NCBI GenBank assembly: GCA_028551475.1
Contig: CM052355.1
Span: 27,617,580 to 27,681,579, forward strand
Source of the DNA: Casuarina equisetifolia
Lineage: Eukaryota; Streptophyta; Magnoliopsida; Fagales; Casuarinaceae
Direction: 5' to 3'
DNA: 64,000 nucleotides
The translations under genes and the position numbers were made by a program. Numbering within the stretch: position 1 is the first letter of the stretch; each line of letters starts with the position of its first letter. Below are positions 49,634 through 61,081 of the stretch, in pieces. The notes beneath the pieces are model-generated. The model was not told where the DNA came from and did not search any database. It saw only the letters and a program-made list of their open reading frames with translations.

Positions 49634-51226
49634 TAATGCCCAACTTGTTCCGTTTTCAAACTGGAAGTGGAATGGGGTTTAGCCATAACTAATAAAATAT
49701 GGTACTGGACGAAGACATTAGATTATATAAGTATTATTGTTTTTTATTTCAAAAGTAGGTGAAATGAGTTACGAAGTACAAGCTGTCAAACCCAATACCT
49801 AAATCCGCAGTGATTGGTAGCCAAGTAGATGCTGTTTGAATAGTCATGCTTATCCCTTAAATGGTTAAAGACAATGAATTAGTTAGTTTTCTTCACGGAT
49901 CATTCTTGGATTAAAATCCAGTTTAGGGATTCTAAATATGTCTTTCTAGAATTCAATCAATTTTTAAAGGTATATTCATCGTAATATGCATTTAAAAAAC
50001 CATATACTTTGGTGATAATAAGTATAACTTTTTCTTTTGTCAACTAGACTCCCACTTACTTCTCATCACTCATTACTCATGGAATAGAATTTAATTCCTT
50101 TTGGATTTCTCATTACTTATGGAATAGAGAATTATAGCTATACAAAAGTGTGTTTTGCACTTCTTATAAACAGGTATTGCTCTTACTTCCAATAATAATC
50201 TTACACCATTTTCTATTTTTCTTGACAAAATTCAGTCTTCGTGTACCAAATCAATTTAACATTTCTTACTTCATCTCCATATCTTTTGGTACTTCAAAAC
50301 GGATCATTTGTGCCTTAGTTAGTAAGGCAAGGTAATTCCAATTGCCTATGGAAGTTCCTTTAATTTTACATTCTTTTCTAATTTTTTTAAAAGTTAAGTG
50401 ATATATCATAAGTGCCTAGCAAATAGCTTTCTTTTAGTATTATTACTCCAAGTTTTGGTTCACAATTCTTCAAGTGCCGATCTGATTTACCGATCAATGT
50501 TGCCTTACAAATAATAACCAAAATTATTGATTAGATGAGTTTCAGTTCACTTAAAAATCCTTGTGAAAAAACTACGGATAAAAATTTTCCAATTAAATCC
50601 TTATCTACAAGTTAAAAGTGCAACACTATGGCCCAAGAGCCGCAGCATCAAAAGGGGGGTGCCTTTGGGGAATATAAGAATACTGGAGGTCAACAATTGT
50701 CCTTTGCCTACGCAATTGAAGCAGCCCAAATGTTTCCTAGGGATTTATATCGTGATGTTTTCTATTTCCTTCCATTTTACATAGTTTCTTTGTAAACTCT
50801 AAGGTTACGAGGACACTACATGTTATTTAATCTCTTACCTTTTCTTTTTTTCAAGGTGAGCTAATCAATTTAAAAAGGTTGATTTTTTTTCCTATTTATC
50901 CCTTAATTTCTTCCTTGTTATCTTCTATAAGAGGGTCGATATAATGTATAATGAGTATCAAGTTTGATTCATACTTTTCTACCCCAATGTAGTTGTTTAG
51001 ATTGTAAAATAAGATAGAAAGAAACAAATTATAATATAAATGAGAGAACCTTGTACTAATCTTTGAAAATAAGAAGAAAACGTTGAGTGACACTAGTACA
51101 CTTGTTGATTATCAAACTTTATTATGGAATACTGAATATAAAATTTATCTCATTATCTTAAAGAACATAAAAGTTCATTTGCTTTATTGAGAAACTTTAT
51201 TGCATATAAATGAAACTCCGAACAAC
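49634..51226. other. B10-A11 spacer, A11 3' flank
   Basis: TAATG duplication, then DNA paralogous to 26215-27360 and 29440-30967; no gene seen. Confidence 0.45.
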
Positions 51227-51631
51227 TTAATTTACTATCCCATTGATGCAAAGCCATTCACCAACAAAGATCTTGTTGCAGTTGAGATTTGGGTTAATAA
51301 CACTGAAAAAGTCACCACTTAGACTGAACTTATGAATGATGCCAAAGCAAGTATCACCATCTTCTACTGCATACACTGATTCACATTCTATAGAATTTTT
51401 CCCAGTTTTGAAGGTAGCTGCATGGCACATATAATGTGTGTTAACCATAAAAGGTGAAACAGAAAATAATTAACTACAATAACAAAAACTTGATTATTGA
51501 CTATCAAGGGAGATGTAGCTGTAGAACTCACTGCCGAGTTGCCTACACTCAGTTGTGGAGATCATGAGAAGAGGAAAGAGCACAAGAATGAGGTTAAGAA
51601 AAGTGGCCATTTTGTTGTTACACCCAGCCAT
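51227..51631 (-). CDS. Secreted LysM protein, A-type copy A11 (intact)
   Basis: Exon 1 is 51532-51631, the intron 114 nt, and exon 2 is 51227-51417. The spliced frame has 96 codons. The signal peptide starts MAGCNNKMA, with FP instead of SL in its core. The junction codon is ACT (Thr) where other A copies have Ser. The LysM part has ECESVYAVEDGDTC, VINPNLNC and GEWLC, with all four cysteines. It is the most divergent intact A copy. AATAAA is at 51196-51201. Confidence 0.9.
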
Positions 51632-51702
51632 TCTTTCTCGCTTGTTTTCTGACACAAGAGGTCTCTTCTTTGGGCTACGACTTGAGGAAACCATGGAGCC
51701 TA

Positions 51703-51781
51703 ATTTATAGGTGAAAGCATGTCGTAGAAATTTAAATATCTAATTCAATGTCTTCAAAGGTGTTTAAGAAAACAGGCCGGC
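51703..51781 (-). promoter_or_regulatory. A11 promoter: TATA box and GCCGGC element
   Basis: TATAAAT at 51703-51709 and GCCGGC at 51776-51781. Confidence 0.6.
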
Positions 51782-51936
51782 TTCTTGTACTTTGTAGTAT
51801 TTTGCCGAATGCTGATAGATCTTGGGTATATTTTGTATTAGTTTAAGCACCTTGTTTACATGGCGGGTTGTACAACCGGGTTGAATAATGATAGAGATGC
51901 TCGGCCAAATTCTTATAACTTTTTATTTGATGTCCT

Positions 51937-52213
51937 GTGGCACTGGTTACTTCAATAAGAGATCAAGCTTTGTTATTGGTGTTAGGGGGGATCACCACGT
52001 CATCAGGTCGATCTGCCAGATCATCAAGTGAAGATGTTGACGTGCACTGCACGGATGAAGGAACCTCCAGCTTTTCAAGGACCCATTCCGATTGGGTTTG
52101 CAAATCAGTCGGTAAATCCGACTCTAATTCAAATTCTGGATATTCCTCCAATGGTTCAAACTCTGTCAAAACAACCATGTTTTGAGCCCCTCTACAACTC
52201 TTCCGTTTCGTGA
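51937..52213 (+). other. Conserved block upstream of A11 (open in several frames)
   Basis: The A-type block carries an extra G near 51990, which moves the usual frame. As a result two plus frames (51937-52185, 52028-52213) and one minus frame (51963-52178) are open here. None matches a known domain. Confidence 0.3.
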
Positions 52214-53289
52214 TTGTACTTTAATTTCTCCTATGAATATGTATCAATTATCAGGTATTGTAATAAGTTGTAAATATACAAAAATTGCTCCACAAGCACT
52301 CTTTTTTTTAGCTGCCCACGCTAGGTTTTTAGCCTCCTCTTTAGCCCAGGCCAATTCTTAGGATTCCTGCAATCCCAAGTTTCTGAATTAGGAGACTCTA
52401 CTAGGAACTAGCTTCCTCATTTTTGCAACCAACATCAATTTAATTGCTTCAGGATTTCGAAATATTTATGGAATTTAAAATTATAGCTATAACAAACCGT
52501 TCTTTGAACTTTTTATAAAGAAGTATTGCTCGTGCTTTTAACAATATTCTTATAGATTTTACCTTTTGGTGGATTCCAAATCTTTTTAACCTTTTTATAA
52601 TTCTTGTTTCTACAATTTTTTTTTTGGCATTTCAAAATAGAACAAATATTAGGAATATTAGGAATGAGAAATAATTCTAATAGTTGATTGGAATATGAGG
52701 AAAATACGAAGTATCATACAATAAATGCACACATAATAACACATAGAGTACTAAGGATTTTATATGGCAAAAGATAAATTAGCACTTAAGTTTATGGAGC
52801 AAGAATCAATGCTTTTACACACCAATTTTTATTAATGCAAATTTAAATTTCCACCAAAAATAAAATCAATTATTACTATATGCTTTCATACACAAAGAGT
52901 TGCTAGAAAATGTCTTTTTTTTTTCTACTAGTTCTCACACTTTAGCCCTTTTGACATCTCATTAGTTAGCAAGATGTTGTTAAGTCACACTTTTGCCACC
53001 CTAGCTAGTTGTTAAGTCATTGAGTGTAAATAAGTATATAAGATGAAGTACAATGTAAATGGTACCATTGAAAGGTATAAAACCTAATTGGTGGCTAAGG
53101 TTTACATTCAACATATAGGGATAGATTACCAAAGACTTTTTCTCTTATGACAAGGCTTATTACAATACATATAGTGATCAACATTGTAGTTGTTCGGAAT
53201 TGATGCCTCCATTTGTTAGATGTGCAAAATGCTTTTCCACGTGGAAATTTAATGGATAAGGTTTACATGCAGTTGTTTCTCAGTTTTTC
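52214..53289. other. A11 upstream spacer
   Basis: Contains a segment (about 52310-52490) shared only with A13 (61560-61740) and absent upstream of A1, A3, A6 and A8; no gene seen. Confidence 0.45.
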
Positions 53290-54300
53290 TCATTAAAAGA
53301 AATAGTTAATATGTCACTTGTAGAGGTTATTTTATGGGCTTAAGCAAGCTTTGAGACAATGGCATACTAAGTTTATGGAAGTCCCTTTTGTAGCTAGAAA
53401 TCATTAGTCATTTCATGATTATGCTCTATTTACTAGGAGATGTAATTATTCATTCATCATCATTCCCATTTATGTTAATGATATTCTTATTACTAAAAAC
53501 ATCATCATTGTCATTTCATATTCTAAAAGATACTTGCATTCAAGCTTTCATATGAATGTGTATATTTTAGCTAGTAAAGCTATGCATTAGAATTGATTTC
53601 TAAGGTTGGGCTTGTGGGTTCAAGTTTGCCTTCACTCCTATGGAATAAAACTCAAAGTTAACCACTATAAGTACAATGCTGGGGATCCAAACAAATTGCA
53701 TGATCCACTCCATGTGATCCATCCTTTTCAAAGAAATGATTAGTACGGTGATCTATTTAAGCACAACCAAGCTGAACATTAGCTTCACCATTTGGCATCT
53801 CAACTAATTTATACATGCTTCTAAACCTTCTCACATGGATGTAGCATTAAAAGTAGTAAGGTATGTTAAAAATTCTTTAAGAATTGGATTGCAAGTTTAA
53901 TTATATGACTTAACTTATGTCGTGGTAATGCATTTTTGGATATTACATTAAATTGGGCAATTCATTGATATCTTAGGTAAGTAAGAAACAACTAACTACC
54001 TTAAGATCATTCTAAGAGTTAGAAATAGGACTATCGTTTATACATTATGTGAGATTATATGGCTTATTAGCCTCTTCAAAGATCTTGTTATGATTGTTCC
54101 TTTTCATGTTACTTGGCATTATGAAAATGAGGCAACCAAACGTATAATTGCAAATCCAATATTTCATTGGACAACAAAGTACATAAAGATAGATTGTTGC
54201 TTTTTTAGTAACTATAAACAGACAACCGAAAGCCTTTGAGTAGCCACAAGTTCTTTGTTCATGTTGATTATCTACTTCACTTTGCATCCATCTGCATTAA
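53290..54300 (+). mobile_element. Decayed Ty1/copia pol relic, A11-B12 spacer
   Basis: Same relic, more decayed, with internal deletions. A YVNDILIT block is near 53475 and HYENEATK near 54120. Confidence 0.68.
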
Positions 54301-54333
54301 GTTGGTATTATTTTTCTTGATTCAAACATTGTT

Positions 54334-54480
54334 TTCAAAAATCCTCATATGCTTATCTTAGGATGTGTCATAAAAGATCAAAGCACTTGCATTGAAATTG
54401 ATGCATTAGCCCTTAAGAATCATGTTGAATAGATTGATTGCCTTATCAAGAAACTTGTAGCCTTAATGAACATACCTAAT
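54334..54480 (+). pseudogene. Relic coding block of unknown gene, copy 7 (truncated)
   Basis: LGCVIKDQSTCIEIDALALK readable; the last part is missing. Confidence 0.38.
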
Positions 54481-55611
54481 ATGAATGTTTGTATGATAGA
54501 AGTGTTTGAAGTTGAAAATACGGTTCAAATAGGCTCAAGAATTTCAAAGGGATTTTCATTTTTTTGTGTCTTCTACTTATGTGTATGAATGCCTACTCTA
54601 TCAATTCTAAGAAGCTTACCATGGCAAGACATTTTATTGGAATCCAATAAAGCTTTTATTTTAAAATGAGTTAGTTACTTTCTAAGCTAGATGAAGTCGA
54701 CCAATCTTCAACCTTGACACATGGGCATTAGACACCCTTTGTTTTAATCGAATCTCGGTCTAAACAGGGCAAAGATGACTTTCATAATCTTTTGTAAGCT
54801 AACTAAGTTAGGCAATTGAACTTGTTTAAAGCCTTGAGAAAGGCTTCGTACTAAGTCAATATAAGGCTTATTATCGTACTTAGTAGTAAAACATGGTCCA
54901 TGCAAGACCTTGTTATCAAATACTTCAAGTATACATTGCTTTGATAGGAAGGTGTATGTAATGTCTTCTTAAGCCAACCAAGAATAAGTAAGCAACATTA
55001 AAGATTGTCTAATGCGACTATGTGCTTAGGTTTAGGGTTCTTTTTTTATGACTCATTTCTCATTCTTTTTCTTTTATTAACATAGCACATAGGAAGAACA
55101 AGAAATCTTCTTTATTGTTAGAGTTTGAACTAGAAGAACCATCCACACACTTTATTATGCAAAGTCATAATAGTGGATCAATTAAAAAATTTTGTTTTAT
55201 ATATATAGCAAATGGAAAAGATTTGAACCGAAACCTTGAGATTAGTGTGAATTATTGAGATCCATCTCTCTTCAAAAGGCTCTATTAAAGTAGATGATTG
55301 CCTAAATTTATAAGACCCTTCTAAGTATTTTTTTTCTATTATAAAATTCGTTATCTAGTAATTAGAGATTCATAACTTTGTACTTTTTTTTCCCTATTTT
55401 TTTTCTTAAAAGAGGTTGATATAATGCACCAAAAATACCCATTTGATGTGCACTCACTTGCAATGCAATATAGCCAATTAAGTTTGAAATTCTTATACTA
55501 AATTTTAGAAATAGAAAGAAAAATGTCAAATAACACTTATACATATGAATGCATTATACAAAACATAAAAGTTATTTCTCCTTATTAGAAACTTTATCAT
55601 TGAAAGTAAAC
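54481..55611. other. B12 3' flank
   Basis: Paralogous to 2790-4036 but more diverged; no gene seen. The poly(A) signal position has GATAAA. Confidence 0.4.
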
Positions 55612-55999
55612 TTAGTTCACTTTCCCATCAATGCAAAGCCATTCACCAATAAAGATCTTATTGCAATTGAGATTTTGGTTAATAGCATTGAAAAGGTCAG
55701 CATCGAGCTTAAGCTTCTGAATAATGCTAGAGCAAGTATCACTAGCTTCTACACCATACACCGAGATGCATTCTATAAAATTTATCTGCTTATTGAATCC
55801 AACTATACCACATAAGGAGTGTATGTCAAACCTTAAAAAATAAAGTAGGAAAAATGATAAACTATAGTATTAATGAGAAGATGTAGTTATAAAACCCACA
55901 GCAAAATTTCCCACACTCTATAATGGAGATCATGAGAATAAAAGAGAGCACTAGAATCAAGTTAATAAAAGTGGTAGCCCTACTATTACACTTAGCCAT
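55612..55999 (-). CDS. Secreted LysM protein, B-type copy B12 (intact, diverged)
   Basis: Exon 1 is 55900-55999, the intron 97 nt, and exon 2 is 55612-55802. The spliced frame is open for 96 codons with no lesion. The signal peptide starts MAKCNSRATT and ends SIIEC. The LysM part has ECISVYGVEASDTC, INQNLNC and IGEWLC with the four cysteines, but GDTC is SDTC and the usual NPNLN proline is Gln. The donor is GTGGGT, weaker than GTGAGT, the acceptor GTATAG, and the poly(A) signal GATAAA. The promoter keeps TATATA (56073-56078), but the GCCGGC element reads GTCGGC and copia DNA begins only about 190 nt upstream of the ATG. It may be expressed poorly or differently. Confidence 0.78.
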
Positions 56000-56293
56000 C
56001 CTTTTTCGCTCCTTCTCCTTGTAACTTAGACCTTTCTTTCTTTGTGCATTGAGTCAGGAAAAATAAGTACAATATATAGGTGAAATAAAGACCCCATAAA
56101 GAAGCCAAAAGATATCGTAGACTTCACCATCAACTTTGTTCCAATTGAAGGTCGGCTTCTCATGTGAATCATATATTGCTTAACTTCTTTAGACTAGTTT
56201 CCTTCTAGTCTAAGCTTTAAATGGAGTGATCTAATGAAGGGTAGTCATGGGACTTCGGTTCAATACATAAACTATCATGTTAATAACCTCTAC

Positions 56294-57049
56294 CTAGAAT
56301 TCCTTTGGCATGTTTTTCCCTTCTAGCATGTTTCTAGCCATTCCCATAATAATGTGTTTTTTCCTTTTAGCAACACCATTCTGCTGAGGAGAATAGCTTG
56401 TTGTTAGTTGATGTTTGATTCCATTCTTGGTATAGTAAGTATTAAACTGTGAGGATAGGAACTCTCCTCCTTTATCCAAACATATGACCTTCACATCTTT
56501 ACCACTTTCCTTTTTTACACTAGCTTTAAACTTCAAAAAAGCCCTAAATGCTTTTGATTTCTCCATAAGAAAATCCACCTTGCAAATTCTACTTGCATCA
56601 TTTATAAATAGGATAAAGAATATTATCCCTTCCTTGATGGGAGTCCTCATAGGGCCATAAATATTGATGTGAACTATTTCTAGAGGCTCAGTTTGCATTC
56701 TTTTCCCTTTAGTAAGAAATATTTGTCTATTATTTTTCCTAAATTGACATTCTCCACATATTGTATCAACACATTTCACCTTAAAAAGCCTTTCTATCAT
56801 ATTTAGATTATGCAAGTCCTCAAGGAATCTATAATTCAAATATCTGAACCTTCTACGCCATAATAGAGATATATCTTTAGTTACATGCAATGCACTCTGG
56901 TTAAAGTATTCAAATTTGAAGAGAAAGTTCCTCGCATTTCCTATATCAACAATTGTAACTTCCACATTCATATCAGCATCTTCAAAGATGTGACACATAT
57001 TTCTTTTAAACAAAAGAACATATTTATGCTCCATCATACCTAGCTTCAT
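56294..57049 (-). pseudogene. Copia pre-integrase and integrase, open for 251 codons
   Basis: Contains the zinc-binding end CGECQFRKNNR, the core blocks IYGPM, DKGGEFLSSQF and TTSYSPQQNGVA, and stops at MPKEF. Two of the three catalytic acids are lost: HSDI-type Asp is now Asn (HINIYGP) and AERK Glu is now Lys (AKRK). It is thus inactive although open. The 5' end is fused to the EF1A relic. Confidence 0.82.
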
Positions 57050-57063
57050 GACACTAGTCTTGC

Positions 57064-57375
57064 AAACATCCTAAAGAGAAAGACGAAATGGCTTGTTTGA
57101 GGGCCTCTAAGGCTTATTGATCTAGTCAAGTGCCTCTAGAAAGGTGAGGCCCTTGTACTAGTCTAAGTTGGTAGACCTCTCAATCATGTTGTCACCCTCA
57201 AAACCAAACATAAGGATGAAAGGGATCTTATTAGGGTTGTATATGAACTTTTTCAAATTGGATGAAACTTCCTTCACAATTTCATCGTACCTCGCCTTGA
57301 AGTACTTAAGGGTCGTCACATCCATCTTGTTATAGCAACAAATCATTTGCTTCACACTAAGTGGTTATACTTTCA
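57064..57375 (-). pseudogene. Captured elongation factor 1-alpha fragment, copy 2
   Basis: [11 protein letters not shown] (the NKMD guanine-specificity motif), [14 protein letters not shown] and [15 protein letters not shown] match plant EF1A closely. After the stop at the former Trp, YKGLTFLEALD follows. Paralogue of 27593-27905. Captured coding DNA, not a host gene. Confidence 0.88.
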
Positions 57376-58372
57376 TTCCAATAGTACCAATGACCTAAAG
57401 ACAAACTTTTATAGAACCAAAGAGAGCTTAACCCAACAATTACAGATATCAAGCTCACGGTTTCCATATATGTTCTACATTGCTACATTACAAAGCATCA
57501 AACCAAAAGACAAAAGGTGTAGGTCTATGTCCATATCATTGTGAGATGCCTTTTTTACACTAAGTACTACACATACCATTCTTTATCAAATTATTGAACT
57601 ACTACATAAAGGAGCTAATTCTAAGTCATGGTTATAGAGTTACTTCTGTGAGCCCTGGTCTCACTTCAAATAGATTCATAGCAACCTTGTCACTCTAACA
57701 CCCTTCCTTCACAAGGTTAGCCATAACCCTAATAAGCTCCCTAAGAAATTTATGTTGTGTTCAAGGCATAATTTTTATGAAGATATATGCTTGTTGGATT
57801 TCACTTGGACAATATTTAAACTTTTCTTTGGCTTTAACCAATTCTTGAACATAATGGACTTTAATTCCAACATGTTTGGTCCTTGAATGATGACTAGCAT
57901 TCTTGTTCATTGCAAAGGTAGACTTACTGTCACTAAGGATGATAGTTTTATAACCCTAATGGAAGCCCATTTTCATTAGTACTCTTTTGAGCCATATTGC
58001 TTGACAAGCAGTAGTTGCAGTAGCCATATATTCAACTTTAGCAGTTGATAAAGAGACAAAACTCTATTTCTATGCAAACCAAGAGAAGGTTGTAGAGATT
58101 AGATTAAACACATACCCACTTGTGCTTTATGAGTCTTTATCATTTCCTCCCTAATCATTGTCAGTATATCTAATCAAGTCAAAATTTTTAGTTTTGCAAT
58201 AGAATACTCCAAAGTTCTTTATCTTTTTAAGATACCTTAGAATTCATTTTAATTTACTATGATGCAACTTGGTAGGTTTTTGCATAAATCAAAACAATAG
58301 AGTGATTGCATACATTACATCTGCCCGAGTTGTTGTGAGATACAATAAATTTGCAATGAGGCTTCTTTAGGC

Positions 58373-58786
58373 TTACCCAACAACATCCTCAAACTGATCT
58401 TCAACTAATGTTTTCTCCTTGGCAACTAATGGAGTATCCACAAGATTACAATAAGCTAGATGATGTTTTGTAAGTAGAGCTTTGTTGTACTTTGTTTGAG
58501 AGACAAAAATCCCTTCTTGCAGTTGGAATACCTCTAATCCAAGAAAGAACCTCATGGAACCCAAATCATTCATCTCAAAAGCCTACATCATATCCATTTT
58601 AAATTCTGCCAACAACTTAGGATCATTTCCTGTAAAGATCAAATCATCCACGTATAGGGATACTAGCATGAAAGAATGTGTTTTACAAGACACAAATAAA
58701 TTTGGTTCACTAGCACTGCAGACAAAGCCATGGTTGATAAAATAAGTACTTGCTCCCACAAGTTCTTGCTTGTGTCTTTTTTCCAT
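58373..58786 (-). pseudogene. Copia RT C-terminal half
   Basis: 58583-58786 has HGFVCSASEPNLF and LYVDDLIFTGND; 58373-58573 has MNDLGSMRFFLGLEV and NKALLTKHHLAYCN. A one-frame break separates them. Confidence 0.85.
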
Positions 58787-58827
58787 ATCCTAGTTTGATT
58801 CCATACTCATGTTAAAGTTATATCATA

Positions 58828-60447
58828 GATGACCTAGGATTCGTGGATGTTTTGCTTCTAAATGAGCTGACAAAAAGTTAGCATTCAACAACCTAGTAAT
58901 GTCCAGCTTGTTCCCTTTTCAAACTGGGAGCAAAATGGTGTTTAGCCATAACTAATAAATATGGTACTAGATAAAGACATTAGATTATATAAGTATTTTT
59001 TTTCTTTTAACTAGGTAAAAAGAGTTTGGAATTAGAAGCTATAAAACCCAATATGTAAATCCTTAGTGATTGGCAGCTGAGTAGATGCCATTTGAATAGT
59101 CATGCTTATCCCTTAAAGGGTTTGAGACAATAAATTGGTTTCTTTTCTTTATGGATGAATTTGGGATTACAATCTAGTTTAGGGATTGTTGATATATCTT
59201 TCTAGGATTCAATCAATTTTGAAGGTTATATTTATTGTAATATGTATTTAAAAATGTTAGCAACTTTTGTGATAATAATTATAATTTTTTGTTTTGGTTA
59301 ACTAAACTCCCTTATATCTCTAATAAGTTAGAATTTAATTCCTTTTGGATTTCTCATTGCTCATGGAATAGAGACTCATAGCTATACAAAAGTGTGTTTT
59401 GCACTCCTTTTAAACAAGTATTGCTCTTACTTCTAATAATATTCTTTATACCATTTTCTATTTTCCTTAACAAAATTCAATCTTCATATACCAAATCAAC
59501 TTAACATTTCTTAATTCATCTCCATATCATTTGGTACTTCAAAACAAATCATTTATGCCTTAGTTAGTAAGGCAAGATAATTCCAATTACTTATGGAAAT
59601 CCTTTCAATTTTACATTTTTTTCTTATTTTTCAAAAAGTTAAGTCATATACCATATGTGTTTAGCAAATAACTTTCTTTTAGAATTAGCACTCTAAGTTT
59701 TGGTTCACAATTCTTAAAGATCTAATTTATTTCCTTGTAAATAATATCCAAAATTATTGGTTAGACAAGTTTCAATTCACTTAAAATTCCTCATGAAAGA
59801 GACTAGGAATAAAACTTTTCCAATTAAATATTTATCTATAACCCAAAAGTGCAAGACCATGGCCCAAGAGTTGCAACATCTAAAGGGGGTTTCTCAAGGG
59901 AATATAAGAATAGTCAAGGCCAATAATTATCCATTGCTTGCGCAATTGAAGCATGCCAAACTTTTCCTAGGGATTTCTATGGTGATGTTTTCTAGTTAGT
60001 TGCATTTTGTATAGTTTCTTTGTAAATTCTAGGAAGGTTATGAGGACACCACATGTTGCTGAATCTCTAACTTAAAAAGGTTGATTTTTTTCCTATTTCC
60101 CCCTTTCATTTTGTCCATGTCATCTTCTATAAGAGGGTCAATATAATGTACAATGGGTGCCAAGTTTAATTCATATTCTCTACTCCAATGTCCTCCAATG
60201 TCCTCCAATGTAGTTGCTTAGATTGTACAATAAGATACAAAGAAGCAAATTATAATATCACTAAGAGAACTTTGTACTAATATTTGAAAATAGGAAGAAA
60301 ATGTTGAGTGACACTAGTACACTTGTTGATTATCAAATTTTATTGTGGAATACAGAACATAAAATTTGACTCATTATCATAAAGAACACTAAAGTTCAAT
60401 CGATTTCCTTAGAAACTTTATTGCGTACAAATGAAATTTCTAAAAGC
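58828..60447. other. A13 3' flank
   Basis: Paralogue of 29356-30967. A tandem 10-mer (TCCTCCAATG) repeats three times near 60181-60210. AATAAA for A13 is at 60417-60422. No gene seen. Confidence 0.45.
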
Positions 60448-60854
60448 TTAATTTACTATCCCATTGATGCAAAGCCATTCACCAACAAAGATCTTGTTAC
60501 AGTTCAGATTTGGGTTAATAGCGCTGAAAAAGTCACGACTGAGACTGAACTTTTGAATGATGCCAAAGCAAGTATCACCATCTTCTGCAGCATACACTGA
60601 TTCACAGTCTATAGAATTTTTCCTGGCTTGGAATGCAGCTGCATGATAGATACGATGCGTGTTAGACCACAAAAGATAAAACAGAAAAATAATCAACTAC
60701 AATAACAAAAACTTGAATATTGACTATCAAGGGAGATGTAGCTGTAGAACTCACAGCCGAGTTGCCTACACTCAGTTGTGGAGATCATGAGAAGAAGAGA
60801 GAGCACAAGAATGAGGTTAAGAAAAGTGGCCATTTTGTTGTTACACCCAGCCAT
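60448..60854 (-). CDS. Secreted LysM protein, A-type copy A13 (intact)
   Basis: Exon 1 is 60755-60854, the intron 116 nt (GTGAGT, ATGCAG), and exon 2 is 60448-60638. The spliced frame is open for 96 codons: signal peptide MAGCNNKMAT...STTEC, linker, then LysM with DCESVY, GDTC, INPNLNC and GEWLC and four cysteines, tail GIVN. It is almost the same as A3 and A8 over exon 2 (QARKN instead of QAGKN, SRD instead of IGD). Confidence 0.92.
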
Positions 60855-60925
60855 TCTTTCTCGCTTGTTTTCTGACACTAGAGGTCTCTTCTTTGGGCTA
60901 TGACTTGAGGAAACCATGGAGCTTA

Positions 60926-61004
60926 ATTTATAGGTGAAAGCATGCTAAATAAATTTAAATATCTAATTCAATGTCTTCATAAGTGTTTAAGAAAATAGGC
61001 CGGC
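60926..61004 (-). promoter_or_regulatory. A13 promoter: TATA box and GCCGGC element
   Basis: TATAAAT at 60926-60932 and GCCGGC at 60999-61004. Confidence 0.6.
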
Positions 61005-61081
61005 TTCTCGTACTCGTAGTATTTTTCCGAATGCTGATAGATCTTGGGCATATTTTGTATTAGTTTAAGTACCTTGTTTAC

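Larger units (their letters stand above)
56191..58827 (-). mobile_element. Copia chimera with EF1A fragment, copy 2 (longer)
   Basis: Minus-strand order is RT (58786 to 58373, active site YVDD kept), RNase H (about 58080-57760), EF1A fragment, then pre-integrase and integrase (57049-56294). Normal copia order is integrase before RT, so the segment joins the 3' half of one element to the 5' half of another, or a rearranged one. No LTRs are seen. A short hairpin with 7-nt arms lies at the left junction (56191-56211). Confidence 0.83.
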
